Source of the DNA: Planctomycetota bacterium
GTDB taxonomy: Bacteria > Planctomycetota > Brocadiia > Brocadiales > Brocadiaceae
Length of the DNA stretch: 7,469 bases
Direction of reading: 5' to 3'
Assembly: GCA_023261465.1 (NCBI GenBank)
Contig: JAHFOW010000100.1
Span: forward strand, 2,947-10,415
Below, piece after piece: positions 1 through 5,328 of this stretch; within the stretch, counting starts at the first letter, position 1; each line of letters begins with the position of its first letter. Position numbers and translations under genes: made by a program. The notes beneath the pieces are model-generated. The model had not been told where the DNA came from, did no database searches, and saw nothing but the letters and a program-made list of their open reading frames with translations.

Positions 1-429
1 CGGTTAAAAAGACGCGCGGAAATACCCTTTATGATAATAGAAGGGATTAACCTGTTTCAAACAGGCTATGATATCGACCCGCAAGCAATCAAAGGCGCAA
101 TTGTTTCACTTTCCGTTTCCTGGCAAATACCATTGATATTTTCGAAGTCACCACAAGGGACAGCCGAAATACTGACTATGGCTGGTTCTCAGGACATTAA
201 ATATTACGAAGAAATACATAAAAGGATGGGGAGAAGACCCAAACGCATACAAACGCGGAAACTCTACATCCTTCAGGGATTACCTGGTGTTGGTCCTACA
301 ATAGCCAAACGTATGATGGAACACTTTGGGAGTATTGAAAAGATTATGAACTCCAGTGAACAGGAACTGGGCAGTATAGAAGGCATTGGCAAGAAAAAGG
401 CTTCAAAAATACGTGAAATTGTAATGTAA
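1..429 (+). CDS. ERCC4/XPF-family nuclease, C-terminal part (partial at left edge)
   Basis: The reading frame is open from base 1, so this is the last 142 residues of a longer protein and the ATG at 31 is probably internal. Residues 1-65 resemble the second half of an ERCC4 (XPF/MUS81/Hef-type) nuclease domain: a strand ending in IIEG, then a helix reading AIKGAIVSLSVSWQIPLIFS and a TAEIL segment, as in families that cleave branched or flapped DNA. Residues 90-142 form a tandem helix-hairpin-helix unit (LPGVGPTIA near 94-102 and IEGIGKKKA near 126-134), the usual non-specific DNA-binding tail of these enzymes. The catalytic ERKxxxD motif would lie to the left and cannot be seen. Whether a helicase domain is fused upstream, as in archaeal Hef, is unknown. 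The family call is firm at domain level; the exact DNA repair role is inference. The gene converges with the next one, leaving 18 bp between stop codons. Confidence 0.8.
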   Translation, partial: RLKRRAEIPFMIIEGINLFQTGYDIDPQAIKGAIVSLSVSWQIPLIFSKSPQGTAEILTMAGSQDIKYYEEIHKRMGRRPKRIQTRKLYILQGLPGVGPTIAKRMMEHFGSIEKIMNSSEQELGSIEGIGKKKASKIREIVM

Positions 430-449
430 CTTTTCTCCGGAAGTTTTTT
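428..449 (+). terminator. Weak candidate terminator after the nuclease gene
   Basis: AACTTTT (428-434) can pair with GGAAGTT (439-445) around a 4-nt loop, with two G-U pairs. A run of six T follows (444-449), partly inside the stem. It overlaps the nuclease stop codon and sits between two convergent genes, which is where a terminator is expected. The stem is short and AT-rich, so support is modest. Confidence 0.35.
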
Positions 450-1497
450 ACTGGTGTCTTCTCGTCGTAATACGTTGATTCCATATTTTCTTTACTATTC
501 CATCGTCATCTTCATCATAAATCTCTCCCACGACTTCTTCCAGGATATCTTCTAAGGTTACAATCCCCATCGTCTGATTACCCTGCCGTACAATGGCCAT
601 ATGGATATGGTTTATTTGAAGTTCTTTAAGTATTCGAAGGATGGATTCCTGAACGTCTACAAGATAAGGTTTACGGAGCAGACTTGCAAGAGAAAACTCT
701 ATCTGGGTATTCATCATAGCTACAAATTCCTTTGTATGAAGAATGCCGGTTACCTGTGGTTCCACATCATCCGAGAGGACAGGCAACCGTGTATGGCCAC
801 AAGCAATAACGGTCTTTAAAATTTCTTCTTTTCCCATAGAACTGCGAACGGTAACTACCTTAGAAAAGGGAAGCATAACATCTGATGCCTTCTTAAAACG
901 CAGGGAAAAGAGATTCAAAAGATAATCCCTGTGAAATGGGTGGAGCGCCTTGAGTGATAATTCTGACACATCTCCTTCCAATGAATGGACATGGCGAATA
1001 CCCATCAGGAAAAGAAGTTTTATTGTTGATTGCTCAAGTATATGAACGACAGGAGTTGCTATTTTTGTCAAAAGAATAAGCAAACGACTTGAAAATAAGG
1101 CTATTTCTTCAGGGTAACGGATCGCAATGGCTTTGGGTACAAGCTCGCCAATAACAACGGTGAAGAAGCTAAATGGAATAACAAAAAGCGCAATACCAAA
1201 CACCACAGCCATAGCGCCGGAAATATGAAAACAATTTTTAAGGGCAGGAAGAAAAGTCTCCTCAACTTTTGCCCCCCCTACGGCGGCTGACAATGTTCCA
1301 ACGAGCGTAATCCCTACCTGGATAACAGCAAAGGTTCTTTCGGGGTGCGTCCGTAACGTGATAAATCTTTTTGCTGCAGCATTCCCTTTAACCGCCATAT
1401 CCCGCATAAGGGGAACGTTGGTGGAGGCAAAAGCCATTTCCACACAGGAAAACACACCATTGAGAAGAAGCAGTATAATTACGATAATCCATTCCAT
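448..1497 (-). CDS. CNNM/CorB-type membrane protein with DUF21 and CBS domains
   Basis: 349 residues. The N-terminal half (about 1-170) is a DUF21/CNNM transmembrane domain: a first helix with LLLLNGVFSCVEMA, a second around VIQVGITLVGTLSAAVGG (59-75), and the family signature GELVPKAIAIRYPE (117-130). Residues about 205-330 are a CBS pair. CBS1 contains HTRLPV (235-240) followed by GILHTKEF, and CBS2 ends in GIVTLEDILEEVVGEIYDEDD. Proteins of this family are often labelled hemolysin-like; CNNM/CorB members are linked to magnesium or other divalent-cation export, with the CBS pair sensing nucleotide. The protein stops just after CBS2 in a short basic tail (RITTRRHQ), so it lacks the CorC/HlyC C-terminal domain that brings many relatives to about 420-440 residues. 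The ATG start begins the first hydrophobic helix correctly, but no Shine-Dalgarno sequence precedes it. The gene is isolated by a terminator upstream, so it should have its own promoter in 1498-1575; the best match there (TTGTTT, 17 bp, TATTCC at 1525-1553) is poor. Confidence 0.9.
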   Translation of the reverse strand: MEWIIVIILLLLNGVFSCVEMAFASTNVPLMRDMAVKGNAAAKRFITLRTHPERTFAVIQVGITLVGTLSAAVGGAKVEETFLPALKNCFHISGAMAVVFGIALFVIPFSFFTVVIGELVPKAIAIRYPEEIALFSSRLLILLTKIATPVVHILEQSTIKLLFLMGIRHVHSLEGDVSELSLKALHPFHRDYLLNLFSLRFKKASDVMLPFSKVVTVRSSMGKEEILKTVIACGHTRLPVLSDDVEPQVTGILHTKEFVAMMNTQIEFSLASLLRKPYLVDVQESILRILKELQINHIHMAIVRQGNQTMGIVTLEDILEEVVGEIYDEDDDGIVKKIWNQRITTRRHQ

Positions 1498-1575
1498 ATT
1501 TTTAATGATAACAAAACTTTTTTTGGAATACGGTAGAACCCTTAAAAAAACAAGTAACAGCTTGTACTATCTAAC

Positions 1576-1614
1576 AAAAAACGCCTTTTCCAAAAACTCA
1601 GGAAAAGGCGTTTT
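1576..1614 (-). terminator. Strong rho-independent terminator of the peroxiredoxin gene
   Basis: A perfect 14-bp inverted repeat, AAAACGCCTTTTCC (1578-1591) and GGAAAAGGCGTTTT (1601-1614), encloses a 9-nt loop. Read on the minus strand, the stem ends in a run of six T (1576-1581). It lies about 40 bp past the peroxiredoxin stop codon. The symmetrical A/T flanks may allow some activity in the other direction, but no plus-strand gene points at it. Confidence 0.9.
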
Positions 1615-1654
1615 AAAAACTTAAAAATAATCTCTACTATATCAGGCTATAAGT

Positions 1655-2176
1655 CTAAGCCTTGCCCAGGGTCTTTTTGCCTGGTTTCCACTCGACAGGA
1701 CAAAGCTCGCCCGTTTGCAATGCCTTCAATACCCTGAGAACCTCTTCTACACTACGACCTATGCCTAAGTCATGAACTAATTGATATCGTACCTTTCCTT
1801 CAGGGTCAACAATAAATGTTCCCCTTAGGGAAATTCCCTTGTCTTCCAGAAGCACGCCGTATTTTCTAGAAACCTCTTTAGTCATATCGCTGAGTAAAGG
1901 GAAATTCAAGGTTCCAAGTTCTTTTAACCATGCTTTATGAGAAAATACGCTGTCAACGCTCACTCCCAAAATTTGCGCATTAGCAGCTTTAAAATCACTG
2001 TCACGTTTGGAAAATTCTGTTATTTCGGTAGGACATATAAAGGTAAAATCAAGGGGATAAAAAAATAAAACTACCCATTTCCCTTTAAATTCATCCAAAC
2101 ATACATCCTTAAACTTGTCCCCTATTACACCCTGCAAGGTAAATTCAGGCGCATTTTGTCCAACTCTTATACTCAT
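1655..2176 (-). CDS. Typical 2-Cys peroxiredoxin (AhpC/Prx1 type)
   Basis: 173 residues, normal for a short member of the family. It reduces hydrogen peroxide, organic peroxides or peroxynitrite in the cytoplasm using thiols; no signal peptide is seen. The peroxidatic cysteine is C48 in FTFICPTE, with the supporting PxxxT/SxxC environment (P41, T45). R118 in SLRGTFIVDPEG is the conserved active-site arginine, and the resolving cysteine is C159 in ELCPVEW. The GGLG and YF motifs that make eukaryotic forms sensitive to over-oxidation are absent (GVLLEDKG and a KKTLGKA tail), so a robust bacterial-type enzyme is likely. An in-frame ATG nine codons upstream exists, but the ATG at 2176 is chosen because AGGAGG (2185-2190) stands 8 nt before it and the product then begins MSIRVGQ, as in relatives. 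The gene is monocistronic, with its own promoter and terminator. No reductase partner (AhpF, thioredoxin) is in the window, so the electron donor cannot be named. Confidence 0.96.
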   Translation of the reverse strand: MSIRVGQNAPEFTLQGVIGDKFKDVCLDEFKGKWVVLFFYPLDFTFICPTEITEFSKRDSDFKAANAQILGVSVDSVFSHKAWLKELGTLNFPLLSDMTKEVSRKYGVLLEDKGISLRGTFIVDPEGKVRYQLVHDLGIGRSVEEVLRVLKALQTGELCPVEWKPGKKTLGKA

Positions 2177-2184
2177 AACAAAAA

Positions 2185-2190
2185 CCTCCT
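2185..2190 (-). promoter_or_regulatory. Shine-Dalgarno site of the peroxiredoxin gene
   Basis: AGGAGG on the minus strand, 8 nt before the ATG at 2176. It decides between that start and the ATG at 2203, which would place the site inside the coding region. Confidence 0.85.
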
Positions 2191-2217
2191 TTTGAAAAAT
2201 CAATAAATAACAATTAT

Positions 2218-2236
2218 TACCAATTAACTATTGGTA
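2218..2236. promoter_or_regulatory. Candidate operator palindrome at the peroxiredoxin transcription start
   Basis: TACCAAT (2218-2224) and ATTGGTA (2230-2236) are perfect 7-bp arms around a 5-bp centre, a 19-bp dyad. It begins 1 bp past the -10 box and so covers the predicted +1. A two-fold site in that place is typical of a dimeric repressor. The sequence does not match the PerR, Fur or OxyR consensus I know. Its size and AT-rich arms would suit a MarR/OhrR-like or Rrf2-like protein, but that is inference. Confidence 0.55.
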
Positions 2237-2237
2237 C

Positions 2238-2265
2238 ATTTTATATTAAAAATAGCAATTGTCAA
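2238..2265 (-). promoter_or_regulatory. Sigma-70-type promoter of the peroxiredoxin gene
   Basis: On the minus strand a perfect -35 TTGACA (2260-2265) is followed by 16 bp and then TAAAAT (2238-2243), five of six matches to TATAAT. Transcription should start near 2231, giving a leader of about 55 nt. The -35 box begins only 12 bp after the stop codon of the upstream gene, so the peroxiredoxin is probably transcribed on its own as well as by any readthrough. Confidence 0.8.
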
Positions 2266-2277
2266 GTTAATTTAAGA

Positions 2278-2655
2278 TTACTTTTTTATGACAAAAAAAG
2301 TGAGCGCCATTACTTGAAATACTAAGGCAAGCAATAAATATGCATGAACATCACCGTTTCGATTCATGTACGCAAAAACGAGTGAGCCAAAAACAAAGCA
2401 TTGAATAACAGCGGCTAAAATTGTCAGCCAGGAAGCCGGTTCGTATGTTAAGGTTCGGCTAATGTTTTTTACTTCGTTGAGCAGGGATTCTATAATAAAA
2501 TCCTTTTCTTCGTATCCCTTTTCTTGTTTTGTAAGGAAGGTTAAACATTCTCTACAAACCAATTTTCCACTTTCCTGAGTTATAGCGCGTCCAGCGTCAA
2601 TATCATTTTTTGACAGGCTTCTTTTACAATGAGTGCAAAGTTTAATTTCTAACAT
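2278..2655 (-). CDS. Small zinc-ribbon protein with two transmembrane helices, function unknown
   Basis: 125 residues; I do not recognise a named family. Two CxxC pairs, C7/C10 (CTHC) and C34/C37 (CREC), are spaced like a structural zinc ribbon. A charged, probably helical linker follows (about 43-70), then two hydrophobic segments (about 74-97 and 104-123) joined by a short MNRNGDVHA turn, ending in KK. A cytoplasmic zinc ribbon anchored by a membrane hairpin is the simplest topology. The gene starts 27 bp after the response-regulator stop codon on the same strand, with no terminator between, so it is probably the third gene of the kinase/regulator operon. No Shine-Dalgarno sequence precedes the ATG, although the start is well placed just before the first CxxC. 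A role as membrane partner or modulator of the two-component pair is possible but rests on position alone. Confidence 0.8.
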   Translation of the reverse strand: MLEIKLCTHCKRSLSKNDIDAGRAITQESGKLVCRECLTFLTKQEKGYEEKDFIIESLLNEVKNISRTLTYEPASWLTILAAVIQCFVFGSLVFAYMNRNGDVHAYLLLALVFQVMALTFFVIKK

Positions 2656-2682
2656 AAATGATTCAAAAAGTATCAGAATCCC

Positions 2683-4041
2683 TTATTTAAGGGCATATTG
2701 GTCAAGTTTTCTGTAAAGGGTCCGTTCACCAATACCAAGCATTTTAGCTGCTTCTTCTCTATTTCCGCCCACTGCCACTAATGTGCTTTTAATCAGTTCC
2801 CTTTCGGCTTCTTCCATAGTCATTCCGGCAACCAGGCAAGGCACTGTGGTTGCTTCATCACTGCGCTGTAATATACGGTCCGGTATGTCTTCTACATCCA
2901 GGAAATCTCTGGTACTCACGACAACCATACATTCGATACAGTTTTTTAATTCCCGTACATTGCCAGGCCAGTGGTATTTATACAAAATTTTTCTGGCATC
3001 AGGCGAAATGGATGAGATTGTATTCTTGTTTACTTGTGAAAATTCGCGAATAAACGCATCAATAAGCAGGTTAACGTCTTCAAGCCGCTCTCTGAGAGGT
3101 GGCAATTTGATGGCTACTACATTGAGCCTGAAATATAAATCCTCCCTGAACTTCCCTTCCTTAATGAGTTTTTCTATGTCCTGATTAGTGGCGGCAATCA
3201 GACGAACGTCCACTTCAATGGACTCATTGCTCCCGACACGGGTAATAACACCGTCTTCTATCACCCGCAATAATTTTACTTGCGTAGAAAGCGGCATGTC
3301 TCCAATTTCATCGAGAAACAATGTGCCGTGATGGGCATATTCAAACTTTCCTTTTCGCAGGTAAAGCGCCCCGGTAAAAGCGCCTTTTTCATGTCCAAAG
3401 AGTTCACTTTCAAGAAGATTTTCGGGTATTGCGGCAGAATTTAAAATAACCAGCGGGTGATTCTTCCGCGGGCTGTTATTGTGAATAGTCTTTGCTATAA
3501 GTTCTTTTCCCGTACCACTTTCACCGGTAATCAATATCGTGGCTGTTGTGCCTGAAATCTGGTTGACAATATTCAATACCTTATGCATCTTTGGGCTATT
3601 GCCGATAATACCGGATAAACCAAATTTTTCATCAAGCTGTTTATGGAGTTCTTGATTACTCCTGACGAGATTCTGTTTCTCTACGATTTTGTTCACTTCT
3701 GCACGGAGATGATTAATATTGATGGGTTTCAAAAGGTATGTGGCAGCGCCTCTCTGCATTGCATCTACTGCGGTCTCTACCGTACCGTATCCGGTAATGA
3801 GGATAACTTCCGCCTCATGCAACCGCTCTTTTGTGGCTTTAAGTATTTGAAGGCCATCAATGTCGTGCATGATTAAATCAGTAACGACAATATCAACCTC
3901 CCCTGTTTCTATAATTTTCAGACCTTCCCGGCCGCTCGTAGCAACAAGACATTTATAACCTACTCTCTGTAATGCTTCTGCGGTTGCTTTTGCATGTTCT
4001 TCTTTATCGTCGATAACCAGAATAACAGTTTGATTTGGCAT
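2683..4041 (-). CDS. NtrC-family sigma-54-dependent response regulator
   Basis: 452 residues, the standard length and three-domain order. The receiver domain (1-120) has the acid pocket D11/D12, the phosphoacceptor D55, T83 and K105. The AAA+ activator domain (about 143-375) has Walker A GESGTGKE (173-180), the sigma-54 contact loop GAFTGA (220-225), Walker B LFLDEIGD (241-248) and the arginine-rich FREDLYFRLNV segment. The last 45 residues form a Fis-type helix-turn-helix (GGNREEAAKMLGIGERTLYRKL). All key residues are intact, so it should be phosphorylated, oligomerise and open sigma-54 promoters. The ATG lies 3 nt after the kinase stop codon without its own Shine-Dalgarno sequence, which points to translational coupling and makes the kinase its cognate partner. 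I see no convincing -24/-12 promoter in the window, so its targets lie elsewhere. The specific stimulus is unknown. Confidence 0.97.
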   Translation of the reverse strand: MPNQTVILVIDDKEEHAKATAEALQRVGYKCLVATSGREGLKIIETGEVDIVVTDLIMHDIDGLQILKATKERLHEAEVILITGYGTVETAVDAMQRGAATYLLKPININHLRAEVNKIVEKQNLVRSNQELHKQLDEKFGLSGIIGNSPKMHKVLNIVNQISGTTATILITGESGTGKELIAKTIHNNSPRKNHPLVILNSAAIPENLLESELFGHEKGAFTGALYLRKGKFEYAHHGTLFLDEIGDMPLSTQVKLLRVIEDGVITRVGSNESIEVDVRLIAATNQDIEKLIKEGKFREDLYFRLNVVAIKLPPLRERLEDVNLLIDAFIREFSQVNKNTISSISPDARKILYKYHWPGNVRELKNCIECMVVVSTRDFLDVEDIPDRILQRSDEATTVPCLVAGMTMEEAERELIKSTLVAVGGNREEAAKMLGIGERTLYRKLDQYALK

Positions 4042-4044
4042 GGG

Positions 4045-4848
4045 TCAATCAATAGCTAATTGAACGGGTAATCTTATAGAAAAATTGGTGCCTTTTCCCT
4101 CTTCACTTTGAACAGCAATATTTCCTTTGTGTTCTTCAATGATACGTTTTGTTGTCGGGAGCCCAAGACCAGTTCCCGTCTTCTTGGTAGAAAAATAGAT
4201 CTGAAATATTTTACCAATACTGTCTTTAGGAATTCCAGCGCCTGTATCTGTAATATCAATTTGTATAAATTTTTTATCCCCTGAGGTACGAACCATAAGT
4301 TCTCCCCCATTCTCCATTGCCTGTTCTGCATTGATTACAACATTCAATATAGCTTGTTTTATAAGATTCTTATCGACACGGCAGAGGGGAAGATACGCAT
4401 CGTAATTCTTGAGTATCAATATGTTTTTCTGTTTGAGCTCCGGTGTAACAAAATCAACGACTTCATCTAAAACATCATTTATATCTACGTTTTCCAGTTC
4501 GAGTTTCTGTCCCCTCGCAAATCTGAGAAAATCGTTTAATATTTCTTCTAATCGTTGCGATTCTCGTTGTAATGCCTGAATCTTATGAGATGCTCTCTTA
4601 CTATTCTCCCCCAACATACTCTGAACGTCCTCTTTCAGGAGTTGGAGATTTATATTCATGGTGCTTAAGGGATTCTTTATTTCATGGGCAAGTCCGCCAG
4701 CCAGAGTGCCAACATAAGCCAAACGTTCTGAATTCATTGCCCTTTTTTCAAGGTCGCTTGTCTTTTTAACAGCCCTTCGTACATACCAAAAGGCCATAGG
4801 AATAAGAACAAGTATTGCTGTTGTTACACCTATAATGTACTGGATCAC
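4045..4848 (-). CDS. Membrane-anchored sensor histidine kinase
   Basis: 267 residues, short for the class. One N-terminal membrane helix (about 4-23) is followed by a basic stop-transfer stretch, a HisKA dimerisation domain with the phospho-accepting H55 in LAHEIKNPLS, and a HATPase_c domain with N-box N169/N173, G1 box DTGAGIP (201-207), an F-box region and G2 box GTGLGL (225-230). It resembles the catalytic core of NtrB/ZraS/AtoS-type kinases that partner NtrC-like regulators, which fits the gene downstream. There is no periplasmic, PAS, GAF or HAMP domain, so signal input must come through the single helix or a partner protein. The start is GTG; the frame is open upstream to a TGA at 4882-4884, but no normal start codon is available there. 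No Shine-Dalgarno sequence is visible, and the csp terminator ends 4 nt before the GTG. The start is therefore somewhat uncertain. Confidence 0.92.
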   Translation of the reverse strand: MIQYIIGVTTAILVLIPMAFWYVRRAVKKTSDLEKRAMNSERLAYVGTLAGGLAHEIKNPLSTMNINLQLLKEDVQSMLGENSKRASHKIQALQRESQRLEEILNDFLRFARGQKLELENVDINDVLDEVVDFVTPELKQKNILILKNYDAYLPLCRVDKNLIKQAILNVVINAEQAMENGGELMVRTSGDKKFIQIDITDTGAGIPKDSIGKIFQIYFSTKKTGTGLGLPTTKRIIEEHKGNIAVQSEEGKGTNFSIRLPVQLAID

Positions 4849-4852
4849 ATTT

Positions 4853-4900
4853 AAAAAAATGAGCCAGGAAAAACGTTCCGTTCACTTTCTCCCTGGCTCA
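4853..4900 (-). terminator. Rho-independent terminator of the cold-shock gene
   Basis: TGAGCCAGG (4860-4868) and CCTGGCTCA (4892-4900) are perfect 9-bp arms. On the minus strand the stem is followed by seven T (4853-4859). The 23-nt loop can fold a small inner hairpin (AACG 4872-4875 with CGTT 4879-4882). It lies 20 bp past the csp stop codon. Its 3' end is 4 nt from the kinase GTG, so it stands directly in front of the kinase operon and could act as an attenuator for it. Confidence 0.85.
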
Positions 4901-4920
4901 ATGATTTTATTGTATTATTT

Positions 4921-5127
4921 TTAGGAAGGTATGCGAGTTACTTTTTGAGCTTGCAGACCTTTTGCACCTTCGACAATATCAAATTCTACTTTCTCTCCAT
5001 CCTCAAGTGTTTTAAACCCATCGCCTCCGATATTTGAATAGTGCACGAAAACATCTGCGCCACCATCTTGTTCGATAAAACCAAATCCTTTTTTTGCGTC
5101 AAACCACTTAACTTTACCAACTGCCAT
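4921..5127 (-). CDS. Cold-shock-domain protein (CspA family)
   Basis: 68 residues, the usual size of a single cold-shock domain. The OB-fold RNA-binding motifs are present: KWFDAKKGFGFI (residues 7-18, containing RNP1) and DVFVHYSNI (25-33, RNP2, with Y in place of the common F), followed by the typical GEKVEFDIVEGAKGLQAQKV end. Such proteins bind single-stranded RNA or DNA, melt RNA structure and can act as antiterminators. The start at 5127 gives MAVGKVKWF as in relatives; an ATG two codons earlier (5133) is also possible, as AGGAGA (5137-5142) is close to both. The gene follows pnp on the same strand with a 201-bp spacer and ends in its own terminator. Whether it is cold-induced or constitutive cannot be read from the protein. 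The long, structured leader would suit post-transcriptional control. Confidence 0.95.
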   Translation of the reverse strand: MAVGKVKWFDAKKGFGFIEQDGGADVFVHYSNIGGDGFKTLEDGEKVEFDIVEGAKGLQAQKVTRIPS

Positions 5128-5204
5128 ATCCATTGCTCTCCTATTTAAATAATTACATCTCAAAACAACAAAACTTACTCGCTCATCTGTTTTATCCTTT
5201 ATAT

Positions 5205-5219
5205 CCTCCCTTTCCTCCT
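5205..5219 (-). promoter_or_regulatory. Purine tract with Shine-Dalgarno-like sequences in the csp leader
   Basis: On the minus strand this is 15 purines in a row containing AGGAGG (5214-5219) and GGGAGG (5205-5210), the best anti-16S matches in the whole csp upstream region. They lie about 75 nt before the csp start, too far to serve it. The only ATG nearby opens a three-codon frame, Met-Ser-Glu-stop (5175-5186), 18 nt past the tract and 9 nt past an AAAGG (5196-5200). It could be a ribosome standby site, a decoy, or the remains of a lost start. It is visible in the sequence; the function is inference. Confidence 0.4.
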
Positions 5220-5220
5220 A

Positions 5221-5258
5221 TAAAGACCAAAAGATACAATAACAGATAAAAGTCTTTA
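5221..5258. repeat. Inverted repeat in the csp leader
   Basis: TAAAGAC (5221-5227) and GTCTTTA (5252-5258) are perfect 7-bp arms around 24 bp of AT-rich sequence. On the minus-strand transcript the hairpin would end right before the purine tract at 5219. The long loop makes it weak alone. Confidence 0.4.
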
Positions 5259-5259
5259 C

Positions 5260-5310
5260 TCAGAAAAACATTTAAAAAATCATGCTATGCAATTCAAATA
5301 TTTTTTCTGA
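5260..5310 (-). repeat. Composite inverted repeat after pnp, possible terminator or 3' stabiliser
   Basis: TCAGAAAAA (5260-5268) and TTTTTCTGA (5302-5310) are perfect 9-bp arms. Inside them ATTTAAA (5270-5276) faces TTCAAAT (5293-5299), which gives a further 7 pairs in minus-strand RNA (one G-U) but an A-C mismatch in plus-strand RNA. The fold therefore favours the minus transcript. It starts 18 nt past the pnp stop codon. No U-run follows on the minus strand, while T6 follows on the plus strand, where no gene needs it. A classical terminator is thus not clear; the stem is very AT-rich. Confidence 0.4.
5270..5297 (-). promoter_or_regulatory. Weak candidate promoter for the cold-shock gene
   Basis: On the minus strand TTGAAT (5292-5297), 16 bp, TTAAAT (5270-5275) is the best -35/-10 pair I find between pnp and csp. 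It would give a leader of about 135 nt, in keeping with long csp leaders known elsewhere. It overlaps the inverted repeat at 5260-5310, and in AT-rich DNA such matches arise easily. Confidence 0.25.
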
Positions 5311-5328
5311 TTTTTTATTGTTAACCCT

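Noticed and set aside
1525..1553. Promoter for the CNNM gene, TTGTTT-17-TATTCC
   Set aside because: Only about half the consensus bases match in each box, in very AT-rich DNA. A promoter must exist in 1498-1575, but I cannot place it.
1358..1624. Plus-strand open frame of 88 codons across the CNNM start and the terminator
   Set aside because: It overlaps the CNNM gene and runs through the perfect terminator hairpin. No ribosome site or domain is seen.
2680..2693. Palindrome CCCTTATTTAAGGG at the end of the response-regulator gene
   Set aside because: Arms of six pairs with a 2-nt centre cannot form a useful hairpin, and no U-run follows. It is not a terminator.
4850..4871. Possible sigma-54 (-24/-12) promoter before the kinase, starting at CTGGCTC
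   Set aside because: The GG element is present, but the GC of the -12 element is missing (TTTA instead of TTGC). The match comes from the terminator arm and its U-run.
5134..5163. N-terminal extension of the cold-shock protein from a TTG at 5163
   Set aside because: The extra residues are unlike any cold-shock protein, and the AGGAGA site would lie inside the coding region.
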